DNA of 64,000 nucleotides from Alteromonas sp. C1M14 (lineage in GTDB: Bacteria; Pseudomonadota; Gammaproteobacteria; Enterobacterales; Alteromonadaceae): contig NZ_JAHKQF010000018.1 of NCBI RefSeq assembly GCF_018860965.1, positions 186,001 through 250,000 of the forward strand. The letters are read 5' to 3'. Of the stretch, positions 53,871-62,307 are shown piece after piece; the first letter of the stretch is position 1; each line of letters opens with the position of its first letter. A program made the translations under genes and the position numbers. Under the pieces are notes generated by a model. That model ran no database searches and had not been told where the DNA came from. It was given only the letters and a program-made list of their open reading frames with translations.

Positions 53871-53970
53871 TGTGCCTGTTCTTATTTTTTTCTATAAACC
53901 TTACAAACGATTTTAAAAACTACGACAAGGTAGCCCTTTTTCTGAGCAACAGAGGCTTGTCGAAGATCGC

Positions 53971-53992
53971 TATAGTTATATTGTTATAACAT
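53971..53992. promoter_or_regulatory. GTTATA-N4-TATAAC inverted repeat in the MFS/membrane protein divergent promoter
   Basis: A perfect repeat GTTATA-TTGT-TATAAC (53975-53990) contains ATATTGTTA and, read on, TATATTGTTATAACATT, which differs in one base from the site at 32562. A second palindrome ATAACGTTAT is at 54060-54069. Confidence 0.5.
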
Positions 53993-54105
53993 TCCTACGA
54001 AAATAGCAAATGAAAGATTCTGATGACAAATGACGAACAAGATAATAATATACATTGATATAACGTTATGACATTTGAGTCGGCACTTTAATTAAGGAGC
54101 TAAAC

Positions 54106-54765
54106 ATGGAGATTTTATTCGTTAAATACCTACACCTTCTGTGTTTAGTGTATTGGCTTGGTGGCGATTTAGGCACTTTTATTGCCGGACGATTTGTCAT
54201 TAATGAAAAACTGAGTGCATCGGCACGGGTGGTGGCAACAAAAATACTACTGGCGTGTGATCAAGGTCCTAGGTTTGCCATGCCGTTAACCTTGCCTAGT
54301 GGCATGCAGTTAGCTTATTTGATGGGCGTATTTGCAGTGCCCGTTTGGTTTATGTTTGTGGTGTGGCTGCTAGGACTAGGATGGTTGGCCACGTTAATGG
54401 CATTACACTTTACCACGGCACAGGCCAAAGGGCCCTTAACCCTGCTTGATGGATTGCTGCGCAAAAGTGTGTGTTTTAGCTGCTTAGGTTACGGCATCTA
54501 TTCGCTAATATTTACTACATCATTAACGGTGAATTGGGCCGGCTATAAGCTGACATTATTTGGCGTAACAGTACTTATGGGGCTCATCATTCGAGTGAAA
54601 TTAAAACCGTTTTTAGCGGTTTACGGTGATTTAGTCGCAGATAGGGTAAGTGGTGAAACCAATCAGGCCATTAAACAGGGCATTGATGGGGCCACGCCCT
54701 ACGTTAAGGTTATTTGGCTGGTGTTGTTTATTAATACCGCCATTGGGTTACATATTCTGGCGTGA
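54106..54765 (+). CDS. membrane protein, unknown (paralogue of 30082-30771)
   Basis: The 219-residue protein has the opening VKYLHLLCLVYWLGGDLGTF, which parallels the protein at 30082, and four to six membrane segments. A conserved histidine in the first segment could bind heme, but this is not shown. The start has AAGGAG at 8 nt. It heads an operon with the 237-residue protein and the HMG-CoA-lyase-like gene. Confidence 0.65.
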   Translation: MEILFVKYLHLLCLVYWLGGDLGTFIAGRFVINEKLSASARVVATKILLACDQGPRFAMPLTLPSGMQLAYLMGVFAVPVWFMFVVWLLGLGWLATLMALHFTTAQAKGPLTLLDGLLRKSVCFSCLGYGIYSLIFTTSLTVNWAGYKLTLFGVTVLMGLIIRVKLKPFLAVYGDLVADRVSGETNQAIKQGIDGATPYVKVIWLVLFINTAIGLHILA

Positions 54766-54804
54766 ATCTAGGTTCACCCTTTAAGTGCACAGGAGCATAG
54801 CAAA

Positions 54805-55518
54805 ATGGCGTATACAACAATACGTGGCAAAATTTTATACACAAGTAAAAAGCCAGAGCGCATGGATCAAGAGCGGGGACGTGAATACTTTACGTTAACC
54901 ATTCAAGACGACGGCGTTCGCGTATTACACGCACACTGTGAAATCGACGACGCCCCTATGGTTGTGCGTGATGTGGTACTGGCTTATGACGAGCAGAATT
55001 TACCCATCGACTGCACCTATCGGCTAACGGTAGACCACAAGTTTGAAGGCACGGGCTGGTTCCGTTTTGCCAAAAACTTTATCGAATCTGAAACCTTTAA
55101 TCAAAAAGATGGCCGGATCAGCCAAAAAGTGGACATTGATTCGCCCATTCAATGGTTTGGTTCTCACCCTATTGTGGGTGACGGCCTGGGGCTAAAAGTA
55201 TTTGATTTGACCAAAGGTGAGGGGAAACAGTTGTTTCCTAATATGGCGGTTCCTAGCCCGGACCATCGCGGTGCCACCGGCCCTATGCTTTATCGATTAG
55301 GTTATGGATTGGAATTTAGAGGCGAAGAAACCATCACTGTGCCTGCCGGTACATTTGATTGTTACGTGTTTGCTTTTACCGATACCGCAGGGCAGTTGCC
55401 CGAAGAACATCCTCCTTATTTGGTGTGGTGTACCAAAGACCATTATGTGGCGGTTGCGGCTGAGGCCGGAGGTTATATGAAAACCCGCTATGAACTCACA
55501 GAGTATGTGGTTGAGTAA
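54805..55518 (+). CDS. soluble beta-rich protein, unknown
   Basis: The 237-residue protein has no signal peptide or membrane segment and a pattern of alternating short strands (GREYFTLTIQDDGVRVLHAH, YRLTVDHKFEGTGWFRF, ETITVPAGTFDCYVFAF). The last stretch, with a conserved PAGTFDCY, resembles DUF3108-like or lipocalin-like beta-barrels where it ends a ligand-binding sheet. I cannot name a family. CAGGAG precedes the ATG. It is in line with the membrane protein upstream and the lyase gene 35 bp downstream, so it belongs to this catabolic operon. Confidence 0.7.
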   Translation: MAYTTIRGKILYTSKKPERMDQERGREYFTLTIQDDGVRVLHAHCEIDDAPMVVRDVVLAYDEQNLPIDCTYRLTVDHKFEGTGWFRFAKNFIESETFNQKDGRISQKVDIDSPIQWFGSHPIVGDGLGLKVFDLTKGEGKQLFPNMAVPSPDHRGATGPMLYRLGYGLEFRGEETITVPAGTFDCYVFAFTDTAGQLPEEHPPYLVWCTKDHYVAVAAEAGGYMKTRYELTEYVVE

Positions 55519-55553
55519 GTAAGGGCCCCCTTTTTCGGCAAAGAGAGACGTTA

Positions 55554-56498
55554 ATGCGAACTGATATTGATATAGAAATTAGTGAAGTTGGGCCACGAGA
55601 CGGTCTGCAAAGTATTTCCCCCATCATGGCAACAGCAGATAAAAAACGCTGGATCAGTGCGCTCGCTGCGGCAGGCTTGCCGGAAATAGAAGTGGGTTCC
55701 TTTGTGCCTGCCAAAATATTACCCCAGCTGGCTGATACCGGCGAACTGGTCGCCCATGCCAAAACCATTGAAAACCTTCAGGTGGCGGTGTTGGTGCCCA
55801 ATTTTCGCGGTGCTCAAAACGCCATTGAGGCGGGGGCAGATAAAATTACCATTCCTTTGTCCGTGTCCCAAACCCATAGTTTAAAGAATGTCCGTCGTAC
55901 CCATGAACAAATGTACGAAGAAGTGGTACGGATCAGAGCCCTAATCGATACTTTACCAAAACAAAACCGTCCCGTTCTTGAAGGCGGCCTTTCTACGGCT
56001 TTTGGTTGTACATTAGAAGGGCAAATTGATGACAGTGTGGTGTTTCATTGTGCAGAAAAATTAATTGCCAGTGGTTGCGACGAAGTGGGTTTGTCAGATA
56101 CCACAGGCTATGGCTTGCCTACCCAGGTTAGACGTCTAACGAAGGGAATTTGGCAGGCCGTGGGCAAAGACAAATTAACCGGTATTCATCTACACAATAC
56201 CCGAGGTCAAGGGCTCGCCAATGTGATTGCTGCCATAGACGTGGGCTTAACCACAGTTGATGCGTCCATGGGCGGCATTGGTGGTTGTCCATTTGCACCA
56301 GGTGCGTCGGGCAACATCATCACTGAGGATTTGGTGTTTTTGTTAGAAGGGATGGGATTAAAAACCGGGGTTAATTATGAGCGACTGTTACAAGCCCGAG
56401 AAGTATTGCGCAACAGCTTGCCAGATAGCGTAGCCCTTTATGGCTTTACCCCAGATGCTGGCATCCCTAAAGGATTAGCGTTAGCCACCCCACAATAA
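55554..56498 (+). CDS. hydroxymethylglutaryl-CoA lyase-like protein
   Basis: The 314-residue enzyme is of the DRE-TIM metallolyase type: EVGPRDGLQS binds the divalent metal, LSDTTGYGLPTQVRR and HLHNTRGQGLANV give further ligands, and GGIGGCPFAPGASGN carries the active-site cysteine of HMG-CoA lyases. It should cleave a 3-hydroxy-3-methyl-acyl-CoA or similar to acetyl-CoA (or a homologue) plus keto acid. Leucine-degradation neighbours (ivd, mcc, auh) are missing, so the substrate may be another branched hydroxyacyl-CoA made by the local CoA-transferase. Confidence 0.92.
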   Translation: MRTDIDIEISEVGPRDGLQSISPIMATADKKRWISALAAAGLPEIEVGSFVPAKILPQLADTGELVAHAKTIENLQVAVLVPNFRGAQNAIEAGADKITIPLSVSQTHSLKNVRRTHEQMYEEVVRIRALIDTLPKQNRPVLEGGLSTAFGCTLEGQIDDSVVFHCAEKLIASGCDEVGLSDTTGYGLPTQVRRLTKGIWQAVGKDKLTGIHLHNTRGQGLANVIAAIDVGLTTVDASMGGIGGCPFAPGASGNIITEDLVFLLEGMGLKTGVNYERLLQAREVLRNSLPDSVALYGFTPDAGIPKGLALATPQ

Positions 56499-56510
56499 GG
56501 GGGTATTTTC

Positions 56511-56545
56511 CTTTCGTACCTGACACCGAGTGTCGGGCACGAAAG
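56511..56545. terminator. long hairpin between convergent genes
   Basis: CTTTCGTACCTGACAC pairs with GTGTCGGGCACGAAAG across a CGA loop, with one mismatch and one wobble. No T tail is seen. It separates the lyase gene (+) from the VOC gene (-). Confidence 0.55.
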
Positions 56546-56553
56546 GCAAATGG

Positions 56554-57450
56554 CTATCGTTGGATTAATTCAATCAACTCACCACCCGTACCTTGATACA
56601 GGGCAGCAGGTTGGTTGTTGTAGGTGATGGAATCCGATTGATAAACACCCCCCTTTGCGGAGATTTTAATCGTCGCTAAGGAGGTCACCATAAAGCTCAC
56701 CATGGTAATGCCTGCGCATAAACCGCAGGGACGGGTGGGGCGAGCCGAAAACGCCACCACTTCATCAACTTCGATAAAGTTTTGTTGTTGAAGCTGTGCC
56801 GAGGCAACCGGCATGCGTTGGTCGATGGGGTGGCCTAGGGCGCGATTTACCACCGTGACCTTGGTATCAAAATTCAATGGCGATTCACTGCCCAAGGCGT
56901 GATATAACGCGGTGGACTCATCTCGGTTGGGCACGGCCAAAACGGGAATAAATAAGCGGTCAACTTCACAAGTGGCCATGGGTAAATCAAAGGGAGGTAC
57001 GGGGTTACGAATTGTGGTTAGGTATAAGACTTCCCCTGCTGGGCCCACCACCTGACAGGCTTCTATATCTGGGCTTAGATCCAAGGCTTTTGGCTCACCA
57101 ATAAAGGCGAAAGGGCTATTGCGTAGCTTTTCAGCCAAGGCATACACATCTTCCACCAAGACTTCCAATGACATCCATCCCAAACTGGCAATAGGTTTTG
57201 CTGGTAGGCAGTTTGGATCTTCGATAATGCGCAACCAATTATAGCCCGATTTACTGCCTAACAGGCGGTAACCTAGACCGGCTGCCTGAGGCATGGCCCA
57301 TCCATCGGCGAGTGCACTTGAAATGGTGCCCTCTTCCACTACCTGCATATCTAAATAATCGGTATAGGCGCGAGTCAGGGTATCTAGGTTGGGGCAAAGT
57401 AGGGTGCCGCAAGCAACCGGCCCAAGGGTGGGAGCGTGTTGTTCACTCAT
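56554..57450 (-). CDS. VOC-superfamily (glyoxalase/dioxygenase fold) protein
   Basis: The start MSEQHAPT at 57450 has AGGA upstream; the longer frame runs into the preceding gene. The 298 residues appear to hold two VOC modules, the first from LGPVACGTLLCPNLDTLTRAY and the second from LFIPVLAVPNRDESTALYHALG. The fold hosts dioxygenases, epimerases and glyoxalases. Clear metal-binding H/E triads cannot be assigned, so a binding or non-metal role is possible. It follows the isochorismatase-type gene by 10 bp in a minus-strand operon. Confidence 0.78.
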   Translation of the reverse strand: MSEQHAPTLGPVACGTLLCPNLDTLTRAYTDYLDMQVVEEGTISSALADGWAMPQAAGLGYRLLGSKSGYNWLRIIEDPNCLPAKPIASLGWMSLEVLVEDVYALAEKLRNSPFAFIGEPKALDLSPDIEACQVVGPAGEVLYLTTIRNPVPPFDLPMATCEVDRLFIPVLAVPNRDESTALYHALGSESPLNFDTKVTVVNRALGHPIDQRMPVASAQLQQQNFIEVDEVVAFSARPTRPCGLCAGITMVSFMVTSLATIKISAKGGVYQSDSITYNNQPAALYQGTGGELIELIQR

Positions 57451-57460
57451 TGTGTGATCC

Positions 57461-58090
57461 TCATGGATTAAGCTGGGCGAGGTAATCGATGGCTTCCTGC
57501 TCTTTGACCACATCGGCATATTTTGCGTTCATATCAAACAGGTTCCCTTGATGGGGCGTTTCGTGTCTATCACCGCAGGCTTCCTCTATGACAATGGGAA
57601 TGAAGCCGTGAGAACAGGCATCGACACAACTGGCTCGCACACATCCACTGGTGGTTAACCCTGTTAATAATACACTGTCGATACCGGCAGCGGTTAGCGT
57701 AGAGGCTAAGGACGTACCAAAAAATGCACTAGGATATTGCTTGGAGACCACCAGTTCGTTGTCGGCTGGGGCTAGCCCCTTTGCCCACGCGCCCATGGGT
57801 GAGCCAGCCACCATATGTCGCAGGGGTTTGGCCTTTTCAAAAAAGCGGCCGCCATTAAACCCCGATGGGTGATAAACCACATTGGTATAGATGACGGGGA
57901 TTGCGGCCGCGCGGGCGGCTGCCAGTACACGTTTTGCGCTGGCAAGGGCGTCTTCTACATCGGCGTACAGATCACAGGTTTCATCAAAGTAGGCTTCGAC
58001 AAAGTCAATTAACACCAAGGCGGGTTTGCTGCCAAACCCTATTCGGTTGCCGTACACATTAGCATAGTTGTCTGCGGCATTATCGCTCAT
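57461..58090 (-). CDS. isochorismatase-superfamily cysteine hydrolase (second)
   Basis: The 209-residue enzyme shows Asp in LVLIDFVEAYF, Lys in NELVVSKQYPSAFFGT and nucleophile Cys in TTSGCVRASCVDACSHGF, the full triad of N-carbamoylsarcosine amidase/maleamate amidohydrolase-like proteins. It is a distant paralogue of the hydrolase at 47790. Two amidases with two deacetylase sets suggest two successive amide cleavages, or two related substrates. It is in a minus-strand run with the ICL-type lyase and iron alcohol dehydrogenase genes. Confidence 0.92.
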   Translation of the reverse strand: MSDNAADNYANVYGNRIGFGSKPALVLIDFVEAYFDETCDLYADVEDALASAKRVLAAARAAAIPVIYTNVVYHPSGFNGGRFFEKAKPLRHMVAGSPMGAWAKGLAPADNELVVSKQYPSAFFGTSLASTLTAAGIDSVLLTGLTTSGCVRASCVDACSHGFIPIVIEEACGDRHETPHQGNLFDMNAKYADVVKEQEAIDYLAQLNP

Positions 58091-58145
58091 AGCAGGCTCC
58101 TTTTCAGCGGTCTATTTACGTGAGAAACAAAGGGCGAGGGGCACA

Positions 58146-59006
58146 TTATTTGGCCCACTTTTTCTCAAATTCCCACACCTGGTCAAAACCGATAAGGGAG
58201 CAAAACTCTTTAAAGTCAGTGATGGGGACGCCTTCGGGTTCTGGGCTACCTTGTTCCTTCATGGCGATAAGGGCTTTTTCTGCGGCGTTCGCTGCGGCCA
58301 GACTGGTTAATGACGGCGCGATGGCGATGGCATAACCCATCTCTTTCATTTCATCAACCGTCAACATGGGGGTTGAGCCGCCATTGGCCATATTGGCCAT
58401 CATGGGGGCATCAACTTGAGCGCAGGCGGTTTTCATTTCGTCTTTGCTTTCTAACGCTTCGACAAACAAGATGTCAGCGCCTGCGGCCGCATAGGCTTGT
58501 GCTCTGGCAATGGCGGCATCTAACCCTTCTGCTTGACGGGCATCGGTGCGGGCAATAATTAATAAATTCTCGTCGCTACGGGCTTCCACAGCAACTTTGA
58601 TTTTTTCAACCATATCTTCTACCGGTATGACTTTACGGTTAGGTGTGTGGCCACATTTTTTCGGGAATTCTTGATCTTCAATTTGAATGGCTGACACACC
58701 GGCTTCTTCATAGCCTTTCACCGTGTGATGCACATTCAATAGACCGCCAAATCCGGTATCTGCATCGGCCATGACCGCGCCATCACAGGTACGCACCAAG
58801 GTGCGCATGCGCTCCACCATCTGGGTATAGCTTACAATTCCGGCATCGGGTAAGCCATGAGCCGAGGCGGTCGCCCAATAGCCGGTGCCGTAAACTACGT
58901 CAAAGCCAACTTTGTTTGCCATGACACCGGTGATCATATCTTGAATGCCAGGAGCAAATACAAACTCACCCTGTGCGATTTTCTTTTTTAAAATAGGATT
59001 AGCCAT
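58146..59006 (-). CDS. isocitrate lyase/PEP mutase-family lyase (dimethylmalate or methylisocitrate lyase-like)
   Basis: The start MANPILKKKI at 59006 has GGAA upstream and fits the family; 286 residues is the usual size. EDQEFPKKCGH holds the KKCGH catalytic cysteine motif that separates lyases from phosphonate mutases. ADADTGFGG is the metal-binding loop, and IARTDARQAEGLDAAI follows. Relatives cleave 2-methylisocitrate or 2,3-dimethylmalate to pyruvate plus an acid. With the LeuCD-type hydratase at 50377 it mirrors the DmdAB-Dml pair of nicotinate fermentation. The exact substrate is inferred. Confidence 0.9.
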   Translation of the reverse strand: MANPILKKKIAQGEFVFAPGIQDMITGVMANKVGFDVVYGTGYWATASAHGLPDAGIVSYTQMVERMRTLVRTCDGAVMADADTGFGGLLNVHHTVKGYEEAGVSAIQIEDQEFPKKCGHTPNRKVIPVEDMVEKIKVAVEARSDENLLIIARTDARQAEGLDAAIARAQAYAAAGADILFVEALESKDEMKTACAQVDAPMMANMANGGSTPMLTVDEMKEMGYAIAIAPSLTSLAAANAAEKALIAMKEQGSPEPEGVPITDFKEFCSLIGFDQVWEFEKKWAK

Positions 59007-59053
59007 TTTTAAATTCCAGATAGTTAAAAATTCATTAGCCAAATTATCGATGG

Positions 59054-60211
59054 CTAAAAAGCGTGTTGATAGATAGCCAAAGCATCTGCTTGGGTTACTG
59101 TCCGAGGATTGTTCACCAACAGGCGTGTTTGCTCCATGGCTTCGCTAGCGAGTTTGGGTAAATCGCCATGGGGAATATCCATTGCGGCCAGTGAACGGGG
59201 TAGACCTACTTCAGAGACGAGATTGTCTATGGTGGAAATGAAGTTGATGCATTGTTGGGTTTTACTTAGTCCCTGAGGAACATGTTTTTTAACACAGGGT
59301 AATAATTCGGCATACTGATTTTTTGCGTGTTCGGCATTAAATTTTAAGACTGCAGGCAGTACCAGCGCGTTACTTAATCCATGGGGAATATGGTAATTCC
59401 CGCCCAGCGGGTAAGCGAGGGCGTGCACCGCCGCCACCGGCGCATTGGCAAACGCCTGGCCTGCCAGTAAGGCGCCTAAAAGCATGTTAGAGCGAGCCGT
59501 TACGTTGTCGCCATGCTCTACAACTGCGAGAATATTTTGGGATAATAATGTCAGCGCCTGTTTAGCGAGCATGTCTGAATAGACATTTTTTTTATGTTTG
59601 CTGGTAAAGGCTTCAATGGCATGCACCATGGCATCAATGCCCGTTGCCGCGGTAACATGGGGCGGCAAACCGGTGGTTAATTCCGCATCGAGTATGGCCA
59701 TGTCAGGGAGTAACCGAGGTGATACCACCCCCGATTTGGTGGTTTCACCGGTAGTAATTATTGAGATAGGGGTTACTTCAGAACCTGTGCCCGCCGTGGT
59801 GGGGACTAAAATAAGAGGTAGCCGGTTTGCTGTTACCTTGTTAACCCCGTACATGCTGGCTAGGCTTTGTTGGTTTTGGGTTAGCAGGGCAATCAATTTA
59901 GCCACATCCATGCTGCTACCGCCCCCTAATCCAATCACCCCATCTATGGCATGCTCCTGAGCAAAAGCCACCGCATCAAAGACAATGGATTCTGCGGGAT
60001 CCGCTTGAATATTGCTGTATTGAACGGCGTGGATACCGCCACGGGTTAATATTTCTTCTACTTGGTTTGGTATGCCGGTTTGCACTAGGCCTGCATCGGT
60101 GACAATTAACGGTCGCTGAATATGTAATGAGGTGCAATAGGCGGCCATGTTTTTCACGGCACCGGGTTCACATACGATTTGTTTAACGGATGAGAAGTCG
60201 AAACTGTTCAT
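59054..60211 (-). CDS. iron-containing alcohol dehydrogenase (maleylacetate reductase-like family)
   Basis: The start is taken at MNSFDFSS (60211), giving 385 residues. GGGSSMDVAKLIA is the NAD-binding turn, PTTAGTGSEVTPISI the family signature, and HALAYPLGGNYHIPHGLSN provides the metal-binding histidines. It should interconvert a carbonyl and alcohol of a small acid or aldehyde. It is the first gene of the minus-strand run that includes the ICL-type lyase. Confidence 0.93.
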   Translation of the reverse strand: MNSFDFSSVKQIVCEPGAVKNMAAYCTSLHIQRPLIVTDAGLVQTGIPNQVEEILTRGGIHAVQYSNIQADPAESIVFDAVAFAQEHAIDGVIGLGGGSSMDVAKLIALLTQNQQSLASMYGVNKVTANRLPLILVPTTAGTGSEVTPISIITTGETTKSGVVSPRLLPDMAILDAELTTGLPPHVTAATGIDAMVHAIEAFTSKHKKNVYSDMLAKQALTLLSQNILAVVEHGDNVTARSNMLLGALLAGQAFANAPVAAVHALAYPLGGNYHIPHGLSNALVLPAVLKFNAEHAKNQYAELLPCVKKHVPQGLSKTQQCINFISTIDNLVSEVGLPRSLAAMDIPHGDLPKLASEAMEQTRLLVNNPRTVTQADALAIYQHAF

Positions 60212-60732
60212 AGGGCTACACTCTTTTAATCCGGTCAGAAGACGGGGCTTGGTGCACAATCGGGGTAACCCGGAAATCCAGCGCACAACCTATTGTTACC
60301 CATGCATCACAAAGTGGGCCTTAGGGATACTCATTGGCCTACGTCCCATATGCGTTGGGTACGGCGTCTAGTCTCCACAAATCCTCATTTTTAACCATGA
60401 TAATTGTCAAAATATTGCCTTTCCCCGCATAAATAGTGCAAAGGTGCGAGAAGGTACCTCGTACCTTCGTTGTCAGCGGCCTTTTTTCACCGTTAAAACG
60501 CCCCCTAAATAACAAATTTCACCAACACTGGGTTTGGGATTGACTTTTGTCATAGTGAAGACGATTTGATGGCGATATGGTGAAACTGAACAGGTTATCG
60601 AATGCGTTGCTTTGTTTTCTCTTACTGCGTCGATAAATGGCGTTATTGCCCTCTGAGACACGACCTCTGTTGTTAATAATAGCGATGGAATTCATCGTTA
60701 ATAACCAAGTCATTGTGTATTGAGGAGGCAGC
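60212..60732. other. gene-free divergent region with inverted repeats
   Basis: No gene is seen in this ~520-bp stretch, which separates the iron dehydrogenase gene (-) from the TonB receptor remnant (+). It holds ATGAT-AATT-GTCAA at 60397-60410, an imperfect FNR-type word, and a perfect 19-bp inverted repeat GAAGGTAC-CTC-GTACCTTC at 60450-60468. Either may be an operator. Confidence 0.5.
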
Positions 60733-60966
60733 ATGGAAACCAAACCAACTCTAACACGGCCGGTCATGGCCACCAGTTTACCGCTGGCATGGTTAGCCAT
60801 GGGCGCGCCTGCGATTGCTCAGCAAGATGATGAACGGGCCATTGAAAACATCACCGTTACAGCACAAAGCTGAACGTATTCAAAGTACACCGGTTTCGGT
60901 TTTGATGTTGTGCAACCTCGGTTCATGGCTGATCCCAGAATGTGGCGTCTGTCAGTGGCGTATTGA
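60733..60966 (+). pseudogene. remnant of a TonB-dependent receptor, frameshifted and internally deleted
   Basis: A strong GAGGAGG site precedes the ATG. The first 45 residues are a signal peptide (ending PAIAQQDD) and TonB box ENITVTAQ, then a stop at 60871. One frame over, the text continues KAERIQSTPVSV, the usual start of the plug, so one A was lost from an A run. Soon after, a third stretch reads ADPRMWRLSVAY and stops, which resembles the last barrel strand of such receptors. About 700 residues between are missing. The intact gene was probably the receptor of the FAD monooxygenase operon downstream. Confidence 0.65.
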
Positions 60967-61103
60967 GTTGAGTAACAGGACGGTCTCTCAACGGCTAGAC
61001 ACAGTGTTAAGGGTAAGACCTTACCAGTAAAACAAAAACAATGTTGACCACAGTGGTGATAGGACAGCCGGTGTAAAACAGCATTTTATAGAGGTAAATA
61101 ACG

Positions 61104-62297
61104 ATGGAATCTACACAAGTTATTGTTGCCGGAGCCGGCCCAGTGGGCACTGTAGCGGCATTACGACTTGCCAACTTAGGGTATAAAGTCATCCTTTGTG
61201 AGGCGGGAGCGAACTGCGCTGTTGATTTGCGAGCGTCCACTTTTCATCCCCCTACGCTGGAAATGTTAGATGAGTTGGGCATTGCCGATACCTTAATTGA
61301 AAAAGGCCTAAAAGCGCCGATTTATCACTTTCGTGAGCGGGCAAGCGGTGATGTGGTGGAGTTTGATCTTTCAGAGCTAGAGGGCGAAGAAAAATACCCT
61401 TTCCGCCTGCAGTGTGAGCAACATGTCCTATCGAACATGATTGCTGAAAAACTGGCCGAGCACCCCAATGCACAAGTGAAGTTCAACCACCGCGTGGTAC
61501 ATTTTGCACAGTCCGATGAGGGGGTTGAAGTTGCGCTAGAAGGGCCGTTTGCGGTTGAAAAAATCAAAGGGAAATACCTGATTGCCGCAGATGGAGGGAA
61601 TTCTATCATTCGCAAATGGCTGGGGGTGGAATTTGAAGGCTTTACCTATCCAGAGAAATTCTTAACCCTCTCTACCAAGGTCGAGCTTAAAGACTATATC
61701 GATAACCTGGCGTATGTCAGCTATGTGTCAGATCCAAAAGAATGGATGGTGCTGCTGCGTGTACCAAGTGTATGGCGTATTTTAGTCCCCGCAGACGAAT
61801 CCCAAAGCGATGATTACCTGTTGTCTGATGACAAGAAAAATCAGGTGTTCAATGATCTCATTGGGCGTACCGACGTGGAAACCGAGCACCGTACCATCTA
61901 TCGCGTGCATCAACGGGTAGCCAAAAAGTTTAATCACGGCAGAGTGGCCCTCGTGGGTGACGCTTGTCATATGAACAACCCTTTAGGGGGCTTTGGTATG
62001 AACAGCGGTATTCATGATGCATGGAACCTGTGCCACAAGATTGAACAAAACCTAACCCATGGCCATGACGACGAACGTTTTGCCATGTACGACCGCCAGC
62101 GTCGCCCCGTTACCCACAGCTTTATTCAAGCCCAAACCATGCAAAATAAAAAAATGCTGGAACATAACCCAGAAGAGAATCATGGGTTACGTCTACAGGA
62201 AATGAAAGATTTTCGGGATGATCCAGTAAAGCGTAAAGCCTTTTTACGCAAGCAGGCCATGTTTACCAGTTTGGAGCTAGAAAGGTCGATTAAGTAG
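61104..62297 (+). CDS. FAD-dependent monooxygenase of the aromatic hydroxylase type
   Basis: The 397-residue PHBH-fold protein has VAGAGPVGTVAALRLANLGY (FAD dinucleotide fold), the DG motif in YLIAADGGNSIIRKWLG and the GD motif in ALVGDACHMNNPLGGFGMN. It should hydroxylate an aromatic or heteroaromatic ring with NAD(P)H and oxygen; 6-hydroxynicotinate and phenol hydroxylases are examples. AGAGG precedes the ATG. It leads an operon with the racemase-like and deacetylase genes, so hydroxylation likely begins or prepares ring opening. Confidence 0.93.
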   Translation: MESTQVIVAGAGPVGTVAALRLANLGYKVILCEAGANCAVDLRASTFHPPTLEMLDELGIADTLIEKGLKAPIYHFRERASGDVVEFDLSELEGEEKYPFRLQCEQHVLSNMIAEKLAEHPNAQVKFNHRVVHFAQSDEGVEVALEGPFAVEKIKGKYLIAADGGNSIIRKWLGVEFEGFTYPEKFLTLSTKVELKDYIDNLAYVSYVSDPKEWMVLLRVPSVWRILVPADESQSDDYLLSDDKKNQVFNDLIGRTDVETEHRTIYRVHQRVAKKFNHGRVALVGDACHMNNPLGGFGMNSGIHDAWNLCHKIEQNLTHGHDDERFAMYDRQRRPVTHSFIQAQTMQNKKMLEHNPEENHGLRLQEMKDFRDDPVKRKAFLRKQAMFTSLELERSIK

Positions 62298-62307
62298 GAG
62301 AGGGAAG

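Noticed and set aside
55554..56498. Leucine degradation operon around the HMG-CoA-lyase-like gene
   Set aside because: No isovaleryl-CoA dehydrogenase, methylcrotonyl-CoA carboxylase or methylglutaconyl-CoA hydratase gene is nearby.
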